DNA from: Moniliella sp. 'wahieum'
Taxonomy: Eukaryota > Basidiomycota > Moniliellomycetes > Moniliellales > Moniliellaceae
Length of the DNA stretch: 64,000 bases
Direction of reading: 5' to 3'
Assembly: GCA_003971905.1 (NCBI GenBank)
Contig: RSEE01000128.1
Span: 62,001-126,000, forward strand
Both the position numbers and the translations under genes were made by a program. This document shows, in pieces, positions 23,299 to 32,721 of the stretch (positions within the stretch are counted from its first letter, which is position 1; each line of letters starts with the position of its first letter). The notes beneath the pieces were generated by a model. That model was not told the origin of the DNA, ran no database searches, and was given only the letters and a program-made list of their open reading frames with translations.

Positions 23299-24769
23299 CT
23301 ACTTTCCCGCGACGGGTCGGGCGGGTGGTGGGACGCACGAGCGGTCCGTGCCGCCACGGGCAAAGTGACGAGCGCGAGCGTCGGCAACGAGGAAACTGTA
23401 CCAGATGAGCGTGATGGGGATGGTGGCGCAGTGCCAGAGAGCGTGTGCGTCCAACAAGCCACAGCGCGGGAAAGTCCAGCAGTTCCAACGAGCTGGCAGC
23501 GACCATGGCCACGGCCAGGAGGTAGAGCGTGCGCTGCGTCGCGCAGCGGCGTTATCTCTGGTTGGCTCGGCCAGGAAGCGGGGAAAGCGGACTTGGCCGA
23601 GGGCCGCAGGTCGTGCAGGGGGAGCGACGCCTGTCGCGGTGAGCCGCGGACCATCGTCCGGCTCAAAGGCAGAGGTGTGGCCGTGGACGGGGCGGAGACC
23701 CATCTCAAACTGCTGCGGTTCCTCGTGCAGAGGCACGCTGGAGGGAAGCGGGAGATGCGCACGGCCGGCTTCCCACCCGCCCGTAGAGCGAGGGGCGAAT
23801 GGCGTAGGCCAACAGCGCCAGATCTGCGCCAGGGCCACCACAACATTGGCCGTCATGTTGTACTGGTAGTCGAACCGGCCCAGGGAGAGGTAAGAGACGT
23901 GCAGGATGTAGGCCAGCACGCACACGAGGGCCAGTTGGTAGTACCCCGTTGCGGTCGGCCGTCGACCGTGTCGGTGGCGGGGAGGGAGGTGGCGGGGCGG
24001 GCGGCCCAGCGCAAGAGGCGGACGATGGTGAGGAAGAAGAGGTGCAGGACGGCGGCGCCGGCCGAGAAGTAGTCCATCTTCTCGGTCCAGGCCTTGTCGC
24101 GCGTGTGGAAGACGGCGGACCAGGTCCAGGCATTGAGGTTGACCAGTGCGTGGCCGAGGTAGAGGGGCTTGAGCGGGAAGGCGTCGGGGACCTCGGTCCA
24201 GACGCGCTGCAGGCCGTACAGGTGGGGCCCAGTTGCCCAGGCTAAACAGGACGCTCATCGGCTCTTGGGCGCCGGCGAGACGGACAAAGACCCACTTGCC
24301 GTGGTACTGCACCATCTCCTTCTGGATCAACGGCAGGCCGGCCAAGGAGGCAGTCACCAGCTCCTCCTCCTGCTGCGTGCGCGGGGTCGGCCGGGGGTCG
24401 GCCAGGCGGCACGGCGCCGGCGCCGCCGAGGAGGGCGAGCCGATGGCGGACCTGGGCGCGGATGTTGGCGACACGGCTCTCGGCCTCGTTGGTGATCTGG
24501 TGCATGCAGTGGTACTCGCAGTCCTCCTCGCATGTCCACCCGGTCAGGCGGAGGAAGAAGGGGAGGCGGCGGGGGTGTTTGGCGAAGCGGCCGGTGCGGC
24601 CATCGTCAACGCCGTCGGGGCCACAGACGTCGGCGATGCGGGAGGCGACGCAGCGCTGGAACTCGTCGGAGCGGTCGCCGAGGGAGGCGGAGGCGGAGGC
24701 GGCGCAGAAGAGGAGGGCGAGGAGGAAGAGGAGGAGGCGGGCGGAGGAAGGCAGCGTGGTCGGGGCCAT
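23299..24769 (-). CDS. PER1: PER1/PGAP3-like GPI-anchor lipid remodelling protein
   Basis: ER/Golgi multi-span protein needed to remove the sn-2 acyl chain from GPI anchors (family knowledge). Signal peptide [20 protein letters not shown]; Cys-rich luminal part with CVASRIADVC and the family signature WTCEEDCEYHCM; then KWVFVRLAGAQEPMSVLFSL, NLNAWTWSAVFHTRDK, WTEKMDYFSAGAAVLHLFF, TNWP..., YILHVSYLSLGRFDYQYNM and, near the C-terminus, SSLELLDFPALW, LLDAHALWHCATIPITLIWY and FLVADA. These match the conserved His/Asp membrane core. At least five frame changes by one base occur (near 24440, 24220, 24060, 23930 and 23500). ~490 residues, somewhat longer than typical. It is divergent from the monooxygenase gene. 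Confidence 0.9.
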
Positions 24770-25147
24770 GGCGGGGGCGCCCGGGCGGAGGCGGGGGCGG
24801 AGGCGGAGGCGCTGGCGGACACGGCGCTGGCGATGGTGATGGCGTGGCTGGCGCGGCGATGGCGGGAGCGGGCGGGAGCGGGCGGGAGCCAGCGGGAGCA
24901 GCCGGAATCTCCACGTCATTCGTCACTTGTCACTTGCAATCGCCCGATCTTCTTGGGGCTGTCGAGTGTTAGTTCCATTTGACGACGGATGGCAATGCAA
25001 CGAATGACGCAAGCGGCCAAGTGCCGGCTGAGATCAGGCGAGATGGTCGGCCGACGGTTCCTGCCGACCGGGGTTGATAAACGAGCGTCTCCGCCTCCGC
25101 CTCCGCCTCCGCCTCCATCTCCGCCTCCATCTCCACACCCCCCCCCC
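24770..25147. promoter_or_regulatory. Divergent promoter PER1 / flavin monooxygenase
   Basis: A 378-bp spacer between two start codons. It has paired CGTCA/GTCAC motifs near 24912-24935 and a (CCGCCT)n hexamer array at 25088-25138 directly upstream of the monooxygenase ATG, followed by a C run. Promoter function is inferred from position only. Confidence 0.5.
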
Positions 25148-27254
25148 ATGGCCGCCCGCCGCCCCGGACGTCTGGCCATCATCGGCGCCGGCAGCGCCGG
25201 CCTGAGCGCCATCAAGGAGGCGCTCGATCGGAGGTGCGTCCCCGTCGTGCTCTCCCCTCGCCCCGCTAACCTCCCCGCTGCCCCCCGCCAGGCTTCCAGA
25301 TTACCGTGTACGAGCGCCGCGCCAAGACCGGCGGCCTGTGGGACCTGGACCGCCTCGAGCTGCTCCCCCCCGAGCCCGGTGCGCCCGCGAGCGAGGAGCG
25401 CTTCCCCGCCACGCTCGTGTTTGACAAGTACGGTGCGCCGCTCATCACCTGGTCCCGCGCCGCCGCTGCCGCCGCTCGGGGCGAGACGATTGCGCCGGGC
25501 CAGGCCGAGGCTGAGGAGGCAGCTCGCCGTCCCCCTCGGCCATCTACGAGGGCCTGCGTACCAACATCCCTTCTGACCTGATGAGTTTCCGCGACGATCC
25601 GTTCCCCGATGACGCTGCCCTCTTCCCCAGCGCACCCAAGTCTTGGCCTACCTCCAAGCCCGCCCGCAAGCTGGGCCTCGAGCCGCCGTCTGGAGAGCAA
25701 GCGACTGCTGCTACTACCGCGGCCACGGCGGCAGCGGCCGATGCTGCGGTGCAGCACCTGAACCCCGAGCAGGTCGACGTGCGTTTCCTCACCCGCGTCA
25801 AGACCCTCCACCGGTCCGTCCAAGGCCGAGGACCAGACAATGTGGATGGGCTCAAGCCCGGGACCAAATGGACGATCGTCAGTGAGACGGTGGCGCCGAC
25901 CGAAGAAAAGGACGGCAGCGCCGCCCCCTCTACTCCGACCGAGCGGGTGGACGAGTTTGATCAGGTGATTGTCGCGTCGGGGCGGTGCAATACGCCGGCG
26001 CTGCCCTTTATCCCAGGGCTGTGGAACTTTCGGGGAAAAGTGTTGCATTCGGCGTGGTACCGCCACCCCTATGCGTTTGCCCACCTGAACGTGGTGGTGG
26101 TGGGCAATGCTTCGTCGGGCTTTGACATTGCCGTGAAATGGTGGGCAAGGTAGCTCGCACTTTGCCCCTGCCTGAGCCATGGGAGAAAAACGCGTCGCCC
26201 TTCTCGGCCTCGCTCTTGGACACGGCCTCGCCCGAGGCAGCGACGGCAGCTTGGGTGGCCGGGTGTGGCAGCGAAGCGTACGGGGGAAGAGTGGTGCAGT
26301 CCGTGTTAGATTACGACCGCCCCCCCGGTCTCGACTTTGATCCGCGTGACCGGCGTCGCCAGCTTGGGCACGGCGCATCCGCGTCGTGCCTCGCATCGAC
26401 CACATTGATCCTCCCGACGAAGGCGGTGGACGCAGTACTGGCAAGATCTACTTTGCCGACGGTCGCTGTCTGGAGGATGTAGACGTGATTATCTTTGCCA
26501 CGGGGTACTACTACGAGTTCCCCTTTCTGGACCAGACCAAGGCCCCCTTCGCCAAGCGCCCGTTGCTGCCGCCGCCGCCGCCCAAGACAGCGATGGTGGA
26601 CGGAATTGGCGATGGACATTTTGCCCATGAAGCCCACGGCGGATACAAGAACGCGGTTTCGCCCAAGGCCATCCAGCAGCTGGCTGGCTACATCCAAGAG
26701 CGCCAGAACGGCCGTCCTTTCCACCGGTTGTGGCCGACGGGCCGGACTGCAGAACATGGATGAATGGCAGCTGTTTTACCGGTACGACGAGTCGCTGGCG
26801 TTTCTGGGCATGCCACTGCGCATTGTGCCCTTCCCACTGACGCAGGTGCAGAGCCGGTACATCATCCAGTACTGGGCGGCCTCTCTCCGCGCCTAACCAA
26901 GCTCAACCCCAACACGCCCCCGACCGATATCAATCGATGGGCCTACCGCCCGGCGCCCATTCCTCGTCCGGGCGAGAGCTGGGCGCAGGCCGATGCCGCC
27001 GCACGCGCACGGATCCCCGATGCGCCGCCCAACAACTTGACCCAGCACGACATTGGCACCCCGAGCGACATTCGCTACATCGACGGCTTGGTCCGCCACA
27101 TCAACCCGTCGCTGAACCCGTCTTGTCCGCCAGCAGCAATGGCATGGGCGATGGCGCAGTCCACCGCCCCGAGCGATGGGACCTCGTTCCGGTTTGGCGG
27201 CAGGAACGCCGTGCCCATGGCAAGTCCCTCCGTCGGCGCGAGCTGGGGTACTGA
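25148..27254 (+). CDS. Flavin-containing monooxygenase (FMO-like)
   Basis: FAD- and NADPH-dependent oxygenase, class B; substrate unknown (nitrogen or sulfur nucleophiles in relatives). Start MAARRPGRLAIIGAGSAGLS, with the FAD GxGxxG motif. An intron at 25234-25291 (GTGCGT, 58 nt) is followed by FQITVYERRAKTGGLWDL. The FMO fingerprint FRGKVLHSAWYR (FxGxxxHxxxY/F) is present, then the NADPH motif VVVGNASSGFDIA and FATGYYYEFPFL, the conserved FATGY region. C-terminal part: LAFLGMPLRIVPFPLTQVQS, HDIGTPSDIRYIDGL, and a basic tail ending RRRELGY. The frame changes at ~25520, 26145 (AAA where AAAA restores phase), 26370, 26755, 26890 and 27130. ~680 residues, long for the family owing to Ala/Thr-rich inserts. 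Confidence 0.9.
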
Positions 27255-27497
27255 GGACGCTCGTCCCCACCGCCTTCCCCGATTGGTGCACTGGGACCGA
27301 CCTGATCGAGATTCTGCGACCGACCTGCTCTGGATTGTGCTAGGACCCACACCTGCATCTACGTTGATTCTTCTTTCCCTTGCTAGAGATACTTGGCCTG
27401 GCGGTGGCCTGCGCAGGGGGCACTGGGACAGAACGCGTGCTAGGCACAGGAGATAGATAACGGGGACAGGTAGGAGCAGGGAGAGGGAGGGTGGGGA

Positions 27498-28372
27498 CTA
27501 GGCATCGTCCGCCTGGAAGACCATACCATGGAACGCCGTCTCAGCCCGACCGAGATCGATGATGCCCTCGTCGCGAAGACCTTGTTTTTTGTAGAACCCC
27601 ACTGCGGTCGGGACCGCATTGAGCAAGAGGGGATCCCCTTCTTTCCAGCCTGCACCACGCCAGCGGGCTTGTCCCCGTCCTGAGGCTGCGCCTCGAGCGC
27701 CTCAACCTTGGCCTGGGCAAACAGTTTGGCGCCCACGCCCATTCCTTGGGCCGAGGGATCCACAACGAAAATGTTCACCACTGCGACAGAAGCGGTCAGC
27801 AGTCAGCGTACCCAAAGAAGGAAGGACGTACAGAGAAGACTATGGCTCGGTACATGCGCACGTTCCACGTCTTGCATCCCTGGATCATATCCTGAAACGC
27901 GGGACGATTGAAGCCAGGCGGGTCGGCCCAACGGGCGGCAAAAGCGCATCGGCCTCGTCCAACTTTTCTTGGCCTCCTCGTTTTGCGGACTGGGAGCAAA
28001 ATGTAGACCATCGCACCGACCAGACGGGTGGAGGCGTGCTGGAGCGCGGTGGCCTTCCACAAATACGTGCGGTACGGGCCGCGGAGCGCGAGCTGCGTGG
28101 GATCGGTCATGGCGAGGTAGGCGCGCTGCAGACACGTTGTCGCCATGCGTACAGCTCGGCCTTGGGGGCGGCCGGCCGGGAAGTGGGCGGGGACCGAGGC
28201 GCCGAGGGCTGCAAGCGGGGAGCGGCGGGAGGGGAGCGGGTTAGCGCAGTTCGCACGGCACAGGCAGGGAATCGGACGCGTGCGCACCATCCTCAAAGAT
28301 CTCGGCGAGACGAGGCAGGTCCGCGGCACGCCGGGCGGGGCCGCAGACGACCTGAGATGGGGAGGAAGCCAT
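27498..28372 (-). CDS. GNAT-family N-acetyltransferase
   Basis: Acetyl-CoA-dependent transferase; acceptor unknown. N-terminus MASSPSQVVCGPARRAADLP then RLAEIFEDGAHASDSLP, typical of fungal GNATs. The middle is MTDPTQLALRGPYRTYLWKA. After a 51-nt intron (27831-27781, GTACGT...CAG) comes the acetyl-CoA-binding motif A, VNIFVVDPSAQGMGVGAKLF, with Q-x-x-G-x-G/A replaced by QGMGVG. The C-terminus in a shifted frame reads LLLNAVPTAVGFYKKQGLR. A further intron or frame break probably lies near 28240. An upstream ATG at about 28492 (MSDSTCATGN) would add 40 residues. It is convergent with the monooxygenase 240 bp away. Confidence 0.72.
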
Positions 28373-29653
28373 GGCACGTGCACGCGCAGCAGGGGCGAAG
28401 GCGAAGGAGATGGTGGTCGGGGCAGACAAGCCCAGTCCAGCGACGTGGGGCAGAAATATTTGGTTTCCAGTAGCGCATGTCGAGTCACTCATAGTCAGGC
28501 CTCAGGCCCGGTGCGGTCGGCGGCGATGCGCGGCACAAACCAATCTCCCAAGCGCCACGCTTCCCGGCGCGCTGGACTGGCCTGAGCGCCTGCGCGCTGA
28601 GCCTGAGCCTGACCGCTCGGAATCACACGAGTCATCCAACGCGTCCGGCCAGATCCCAGACCAGGATCAGACGCAGCACCCACGCCCTCGCAGCTCCGAA
28701 ATCTGCCTCGGACATACACTTCGTATCTCCGCTTCGAGCGGGGCCGCCGGGATGTACATGATGTGCTTCATGACTTGAGGCGCAGGCAGCAACACCTCAG
28801 CCGCTCACCCTCCACCCCCCTCATCGCCTCATCCCATCCCATCCCTGGCACGACCCATCACTGCCTTCTCTCAGATCCCGCGCCCACTGGGCACCAGGAC
28901 CGCCGGCATAGGTACAAACCAACCCGCATCCGCCCCCCAAGCCACTCTGGGTCTTCTAGAGGTGTTGGTGACGCCGTGTGATGGGGCCGATGGCAGATGC
29001 ACATGGCTATGGAAATCACGACGGCAGAGGCAACCAGAAACCACAGTGGAGGGAAAAAGCGGTAACGTGTGGTAAACCCCAACGCCCTGCTACATCAACA
29101 TCGCAGCAGCTGGCCCATGCTCTGGGTGTTGGTGATCCATTACTAGTTACTGCTTGTCCGTACAAACACATTCGCACAACCTATGGCGAGACCCACAGTG
29201 ATTCATGATCCAGCCACCACGAGCCTGCCTGGGCAGACCATCGCTCTCCACGACGAAGAACGACACGTTCTACACAACAGAGGCTGAGGTGGAACATGTG
29301 CAGGATCCATCCGCGCATGGTGGCCACTAGGAATGCCTACTCACCGCTCCTCCCCAGTGCTGTCACCACGGCCGGCAGCAGTGGCTCGACGCTTCGTCTT
29401 CGCTTGCTGAAGTGGAGCAGGCTCGAGCTCGGCGAGGCTCACGGCGAACTACAATGGAGTAGCGGTCGGCCGGGACAGAGGAAGGGCGAGTAGGTTGGCC
29501 TGCCGTTCGTACCCAAACAACGATGGCCATGGCGTCAGACAGGACGAAGACGGTGCGTGGCACTGCTGTGGCGCCCAGTGCGTAGGCGCTGGCACTTGGT
29601 CTTGCTCTGTTCTGTCCGTACGGGACCCGACCATGGTGCAGATGTTGGTTGAG
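28373..29653. other. Intergenic, no gene recognised
   Basis: About 1.28 kb. This is where the AAA ATPase domains would be if the neighbouring Cdc48-like gene were complete. I looked in all frames for Walker A/B or SRH motifs and saw none. Moderately lower GC than the genes. No repeats stand out. Confidence 0.5.
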
Positions 29654-30339
29654 TCAGTCGTCGCGCTGGACCGGGTCGCCCTTGGTATAGATGATTGTAT
29701 CCTGAGCCACAAAGCAGTAGTCGCCCGGGTGCATGTCGATGAGCTTGAATGTGACGTGGCACAGGCCGCGGCGGACAGTGAACGTGTCGCCGCGGTGGAC
29801 AGGGCGATAGGCTTCTTCGAAAAAGTAAGGCTGGAGAAACGTGTCGAGGAGGTCGTCGAGCTCATCATCTCCCATGCCCTCAACTGAGTCGGCCAAGGGC
29901 AGGACGTGGATGTACTCGCCGTACGGAACGTCGGTGCAAGCCGAGAGAAAAACCAGGCTGCCGCTGGACGCGCAGGTTGCCACATGCGCCCGTGGTCAGG
30001 CCAATCTGGCTGTCCTCCATGTCGGGGTCAGACAAGGCAAGCAACACCGTGTCCGTTTCTCCTCGCCCTGGAGCAGGATGGTGTCCCCACGGGCCAACCC
30101 CAGCTGCCGCATCGTCGTTTCGGACAGGCAGGCGACCGAGTCGTCGTCCATCGTCGACGCTTCGACAAAGAGTAGGTTGGCGGCTGGAATGCCAGCGGTG
30201 GGGGGTCAGATGCCCCGCACGGAATAGGAGGCGAGCGAGCCCGAGACAAGAGGCACGTACCGCGCTGCTGGCGCACGGGCGCCGTCGCCGTCGGCTCGGC
30301 TGTGGCGGACTTTGCTGCGGGACTGGCGTCGCCGGTCAT
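29654..30339 (-). CDS. Cdc48/p97-like protein, N domain only
   Basis: About 200 residues matching only the substrate/cofactor-binding N domain of Cdc48. Exon 1: MTGDASPAAKSATAEPTAT to QQR. A 77-nt intron (30260-30184, GTACGT...CAG) joins in phase to AANLLFVEASTMDDDSVACL and LGLARGDTILLQGEEK (double-psi barrel). After a frame break: SSGSLVFLSACTDVPYGEYI, HVLPLADSVEGM, LQPYFFEEAYRPVHRGDTFT, YCFVAQDTIIYTKGDPVQRD, then stop TGA. In Cdc48 this point leads into the linker and D1 ATPase; here nothing of D1 or D2 follows. The middle differs from Cdc48 (TTGACGNLRVSSGS replaces the usual basic NLRVRLGD region). It could be a cofactor-binding paralogue or a truncated duplicate. Divergent from HAT1. Confidence 0.72.
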
Positions 30340-30349
30340 CGTCGCAGCA

Positions 30350-30485
30350 GGTGGGCAGGTGGGCAGGGGGCAGGGAGCAGGGGGCAGGGGGCAGGGAGCA
30401 GGGGGCAGGGGGCAGGAGCAGGGGGCAGGGGCAGGGAGCAGGGGGCAGGGAGCAGGGGGCAGGGGGCAGGGGGCAGGGGGGAGGA
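30350..30485. repeat. G-rich GGGCAGG(G/A)(G/C) minisatellite
   Basis: Roughly 135 bp of 7-bp units (GGGGGCA, GGGAGCA, GGGGCA) immediately upstream of the Cdc48N start codon, probably within its 5' leader or core promoter. Dense G runs of three to six could form G-quadruplexes on the plus strand, and C-rich structures in the transcribed message. Confidence 0.85.
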
Positions 30486-31006
30486 GTGGAGTGGATGGTC
30501 GATGGGCGATGGAGCCCACCTAAGGCCTAGCCGCTGGCCACGCGGGGCGGGTGAGCAGTGTGTGCACCGGTGACTGGCTGCGCTGCCATCAACGTTGAAG
30601 TTCAGCTGAACCGAAGCGACCAGCGAGCGTTCTGCTCCCACCGAACCGCCTTCGGACAGGGCGAGGGGCGAATGGAGTGGGCCACATGCCATCTACGCCA
30701 AGAAGTATCCGGCTGTGACTACCTCGATTCTGTCGCCGTCTTGACCGCCGTCGTCTCTGGCAGCGGGAGGGGGCGGAAATGGGGGGTGCGGCCACTCTCT
30801 CCGCGTCGGCTGCTGCCACTGTGCGCTTCTTGGCATGCTACTGAAGCTACGCCCGCAGCTACGCGCCATGTCCATGTGCCCTTCTTCCCGCCGATGGGAC
30901 GCAGGCCGTCTGGAGGAGGAGGAGGAGGCGGCGGCGGCGGCGCCCGAGGTTGCCGTCGTCTGTCCCGACATCTCCGATGGCCCCAGCGCAATTCGCCGCT
31001 CGAGCT

Positions 31007-31012
31007 CACGTG
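31007..31012. promoter_or_regulatory. CACGTG E-box upstream of HAT1
   Basis: The palindrome CACGTG in the context GCTCACGTGACATGTG lies 120 bp before the HAT1 ATG, in the 790-bp spacer divergent with the Cdc48N gene. The motif is bound by bHLH factors such as Cbf1/Pho4 in fungi (family knowledge); use here is inferred. The rest of the spacer (30486-31131) shows no gene. Confidence 0.45.
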
Positions 31013-31131
31013 ACATGTGATACGCCGTGGCAGGGCGGCAGATGACATAAGCAGCGCGACGCGTGCGCATGCGCGATGCTCGCGGCGCGCCTCGCTCCTT
31101 CTTCGGCCACCATCCGACCAAGATCCTACCA

Positions 31132-32604
31132 ATGACCGACGACTGGACCGCGTCGACGAACGAGGCCACGACGCTTGCGCTCGTCGGCACCCCCCACACC
31201 TTCCCCCGACCTTCACCTACCCATCTTTGGCGACGCCGAGGCCGTGTGGGGCTACCGCCACCCGCGCATCCGCCTCGCCCTCGGCTCGGCCAACCTGCGC
31301 ACCCTCCTCCACGTCGACTGGGCCGCACGCAACGACCAGGCAGGCAAGACGGTGGACGATGTGGCGGGGACGCTGCTGCCGTTTCTTGCGCCCGACGCGC
31401 GCCTCGCCTCGTCCGACGAGGACTACCAACTCTGTGCCGAGCTCGAGTCCGAGCAGGCCGCCTTCCGCCCGCCGGGCGAGGTCATTGCCCAATCACCCTA
31501 CCGCGTAAAAAAAGGCAAGGCGCGCTGGGCTTTCCTCCCGTGGTGCGGGGGTCGGGCGCGGGGCCGGAACTGGCGCCGACGCCGGAGCCTCGTCCACCGC
31601 CCCTCCACCCCAAGACGGACGGAAGTTCGAGATTGTGCGCTGTACCTGGCAGACGCCTGGGTTTGCGCCGCTGTTTCTTCGGTTGCGGGTACTTACGCTG
31701 CTCTTCATCGAGGGTGCGTCGTACTTTAGCCTGGACGAGCCTGGGTGGGAATTCCTGCTGTTGTACGAGCGGGTGGGCGAGGCAGGCTACGTGTTTGCTG
31801 GCTTTACCTCGCTCTATCACTTTTGGGTGTTCCCGGCCACGTCACGCGTGCGTCTGTCGCAGTTTCTCATCCTTCCCCGTTCCAGCACCAAGGCCTGGGC
31901 AGTCACCTGTACGCAGCGGTGCACAACCTTGTCCTCCGTGCTGGGCCGGGACCTTTCCCGCCCGCGCCGGGGGTGGAGGTGAGTGTGGCTGAGTTGACGG
32001 TCGAAGATCCGTCCGAAGCGTTTGATGCGCTCCGGGACCAAAACGATTTGCTCCGTCTGCTCCGGCCGGCCGAGGCGGCAGCGCTAGCGCCGATGGATGG
32101 CGTGCCCGTAGTGACCGAGGTGCGCGACGCGCTCGAGGCGGGCAAACTGGTGCCGCCGCTGGACGATGGCTGGGCGCGCGCCCAGCGCGCCACGCTCCGC
32201 CTCGCCGAGCGGCAGTGGGAACGCCTGCTGGAAATGGTGTCGCTCATGGCGGTCGTGCGCGCCGGACGGAGGGAAGGGTGGCGCATGTACCGGCGCATGG
32301 TCAAGCAGCGTCTCTACGCAAGAACGCCGACTGCGCCCAGCTCGACGCGATCACACGGCGGGTGAAGCTGCAGGAGACGTATGAGAATGTGGTGCGCGAG
32401 TATGGGGAGCGGGTGGGGGTGGCGGTGGCGGAGGCGGAGCTGCGGGAGGGGCTGCCGGCGGACCTTGTGCCGGTGGCGGAGGAGGAGGAGGAGGAGGAGG
32501 AAGAAGACGAAGACGAAACCCCCGGTGTGGGCGACAAGCGGACGCTGGCGTGGCTGCAGCAGCAGCTGGGCGCTAACAAGCGTTCTCGCCTCGACGAGCA
32601 ATAA
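31132..32604 (+). CDS. HAT1: Histone acetyltransferase type B catalytic subunit
   Basis: Acetylates newly made histone H4 on Lys5/12 before chromatin assembly, with an RbAp46/Hat2 partner (family knowledge). Start [20 protein letters not shown]-terminal domain [20 protein letters not shown]; central [20 protein letters not shown] and [20 protein letters not shown], the acetyl-CoA loop (Q-x-x-G-x-G with GLGSHLY); C-terminal [18 protein letters not shown]. Acidic Glu run and basic end [11 protein letters not shown]. Intronless, ~491 residues. Two lost C bases near 31200 (CCCCC for six C, CCC for four C) and others near 31550, 31890 and 32320 shift the frame. When repaired, the first pair gives the family FTYPIFG motif. 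Confidence 0.93.
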
Positions 32605-32622
32605 ATAATGTGTGTCGCATGT

Positions 32623-32628
32623 CACGTG
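32623..32628. promoter_or_regulatory. CACGTG E-box upstream of the ISWI gene
   Basis: A perfect 10-bp palindrome GTCACGTGAC centred here, 94 bp before the ISWI ATG in a spacer of only 117 bp after HAT1. The same GTGAC-flanked core lies upstream of HAT1 and in the MRPL7 divergent promoter. Confidence 0.5.
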
Positions 32629-32721
32629 ACGCAGCTCGTAGCTCTTACCTCATCCCTGCGTCATCGATCATCCCCTCCCAGCCGCCGACGCGCCACCATC
32701 CGTCGTCCTCCCTCGTCCCCC

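Noticed and set aside
30350-30485. CRISPR-like array
   Set aside because: Units are 6 to 8 bp, contiguous and without spacers; this is a G-rich minisatellite in a eukaryotic promoter.
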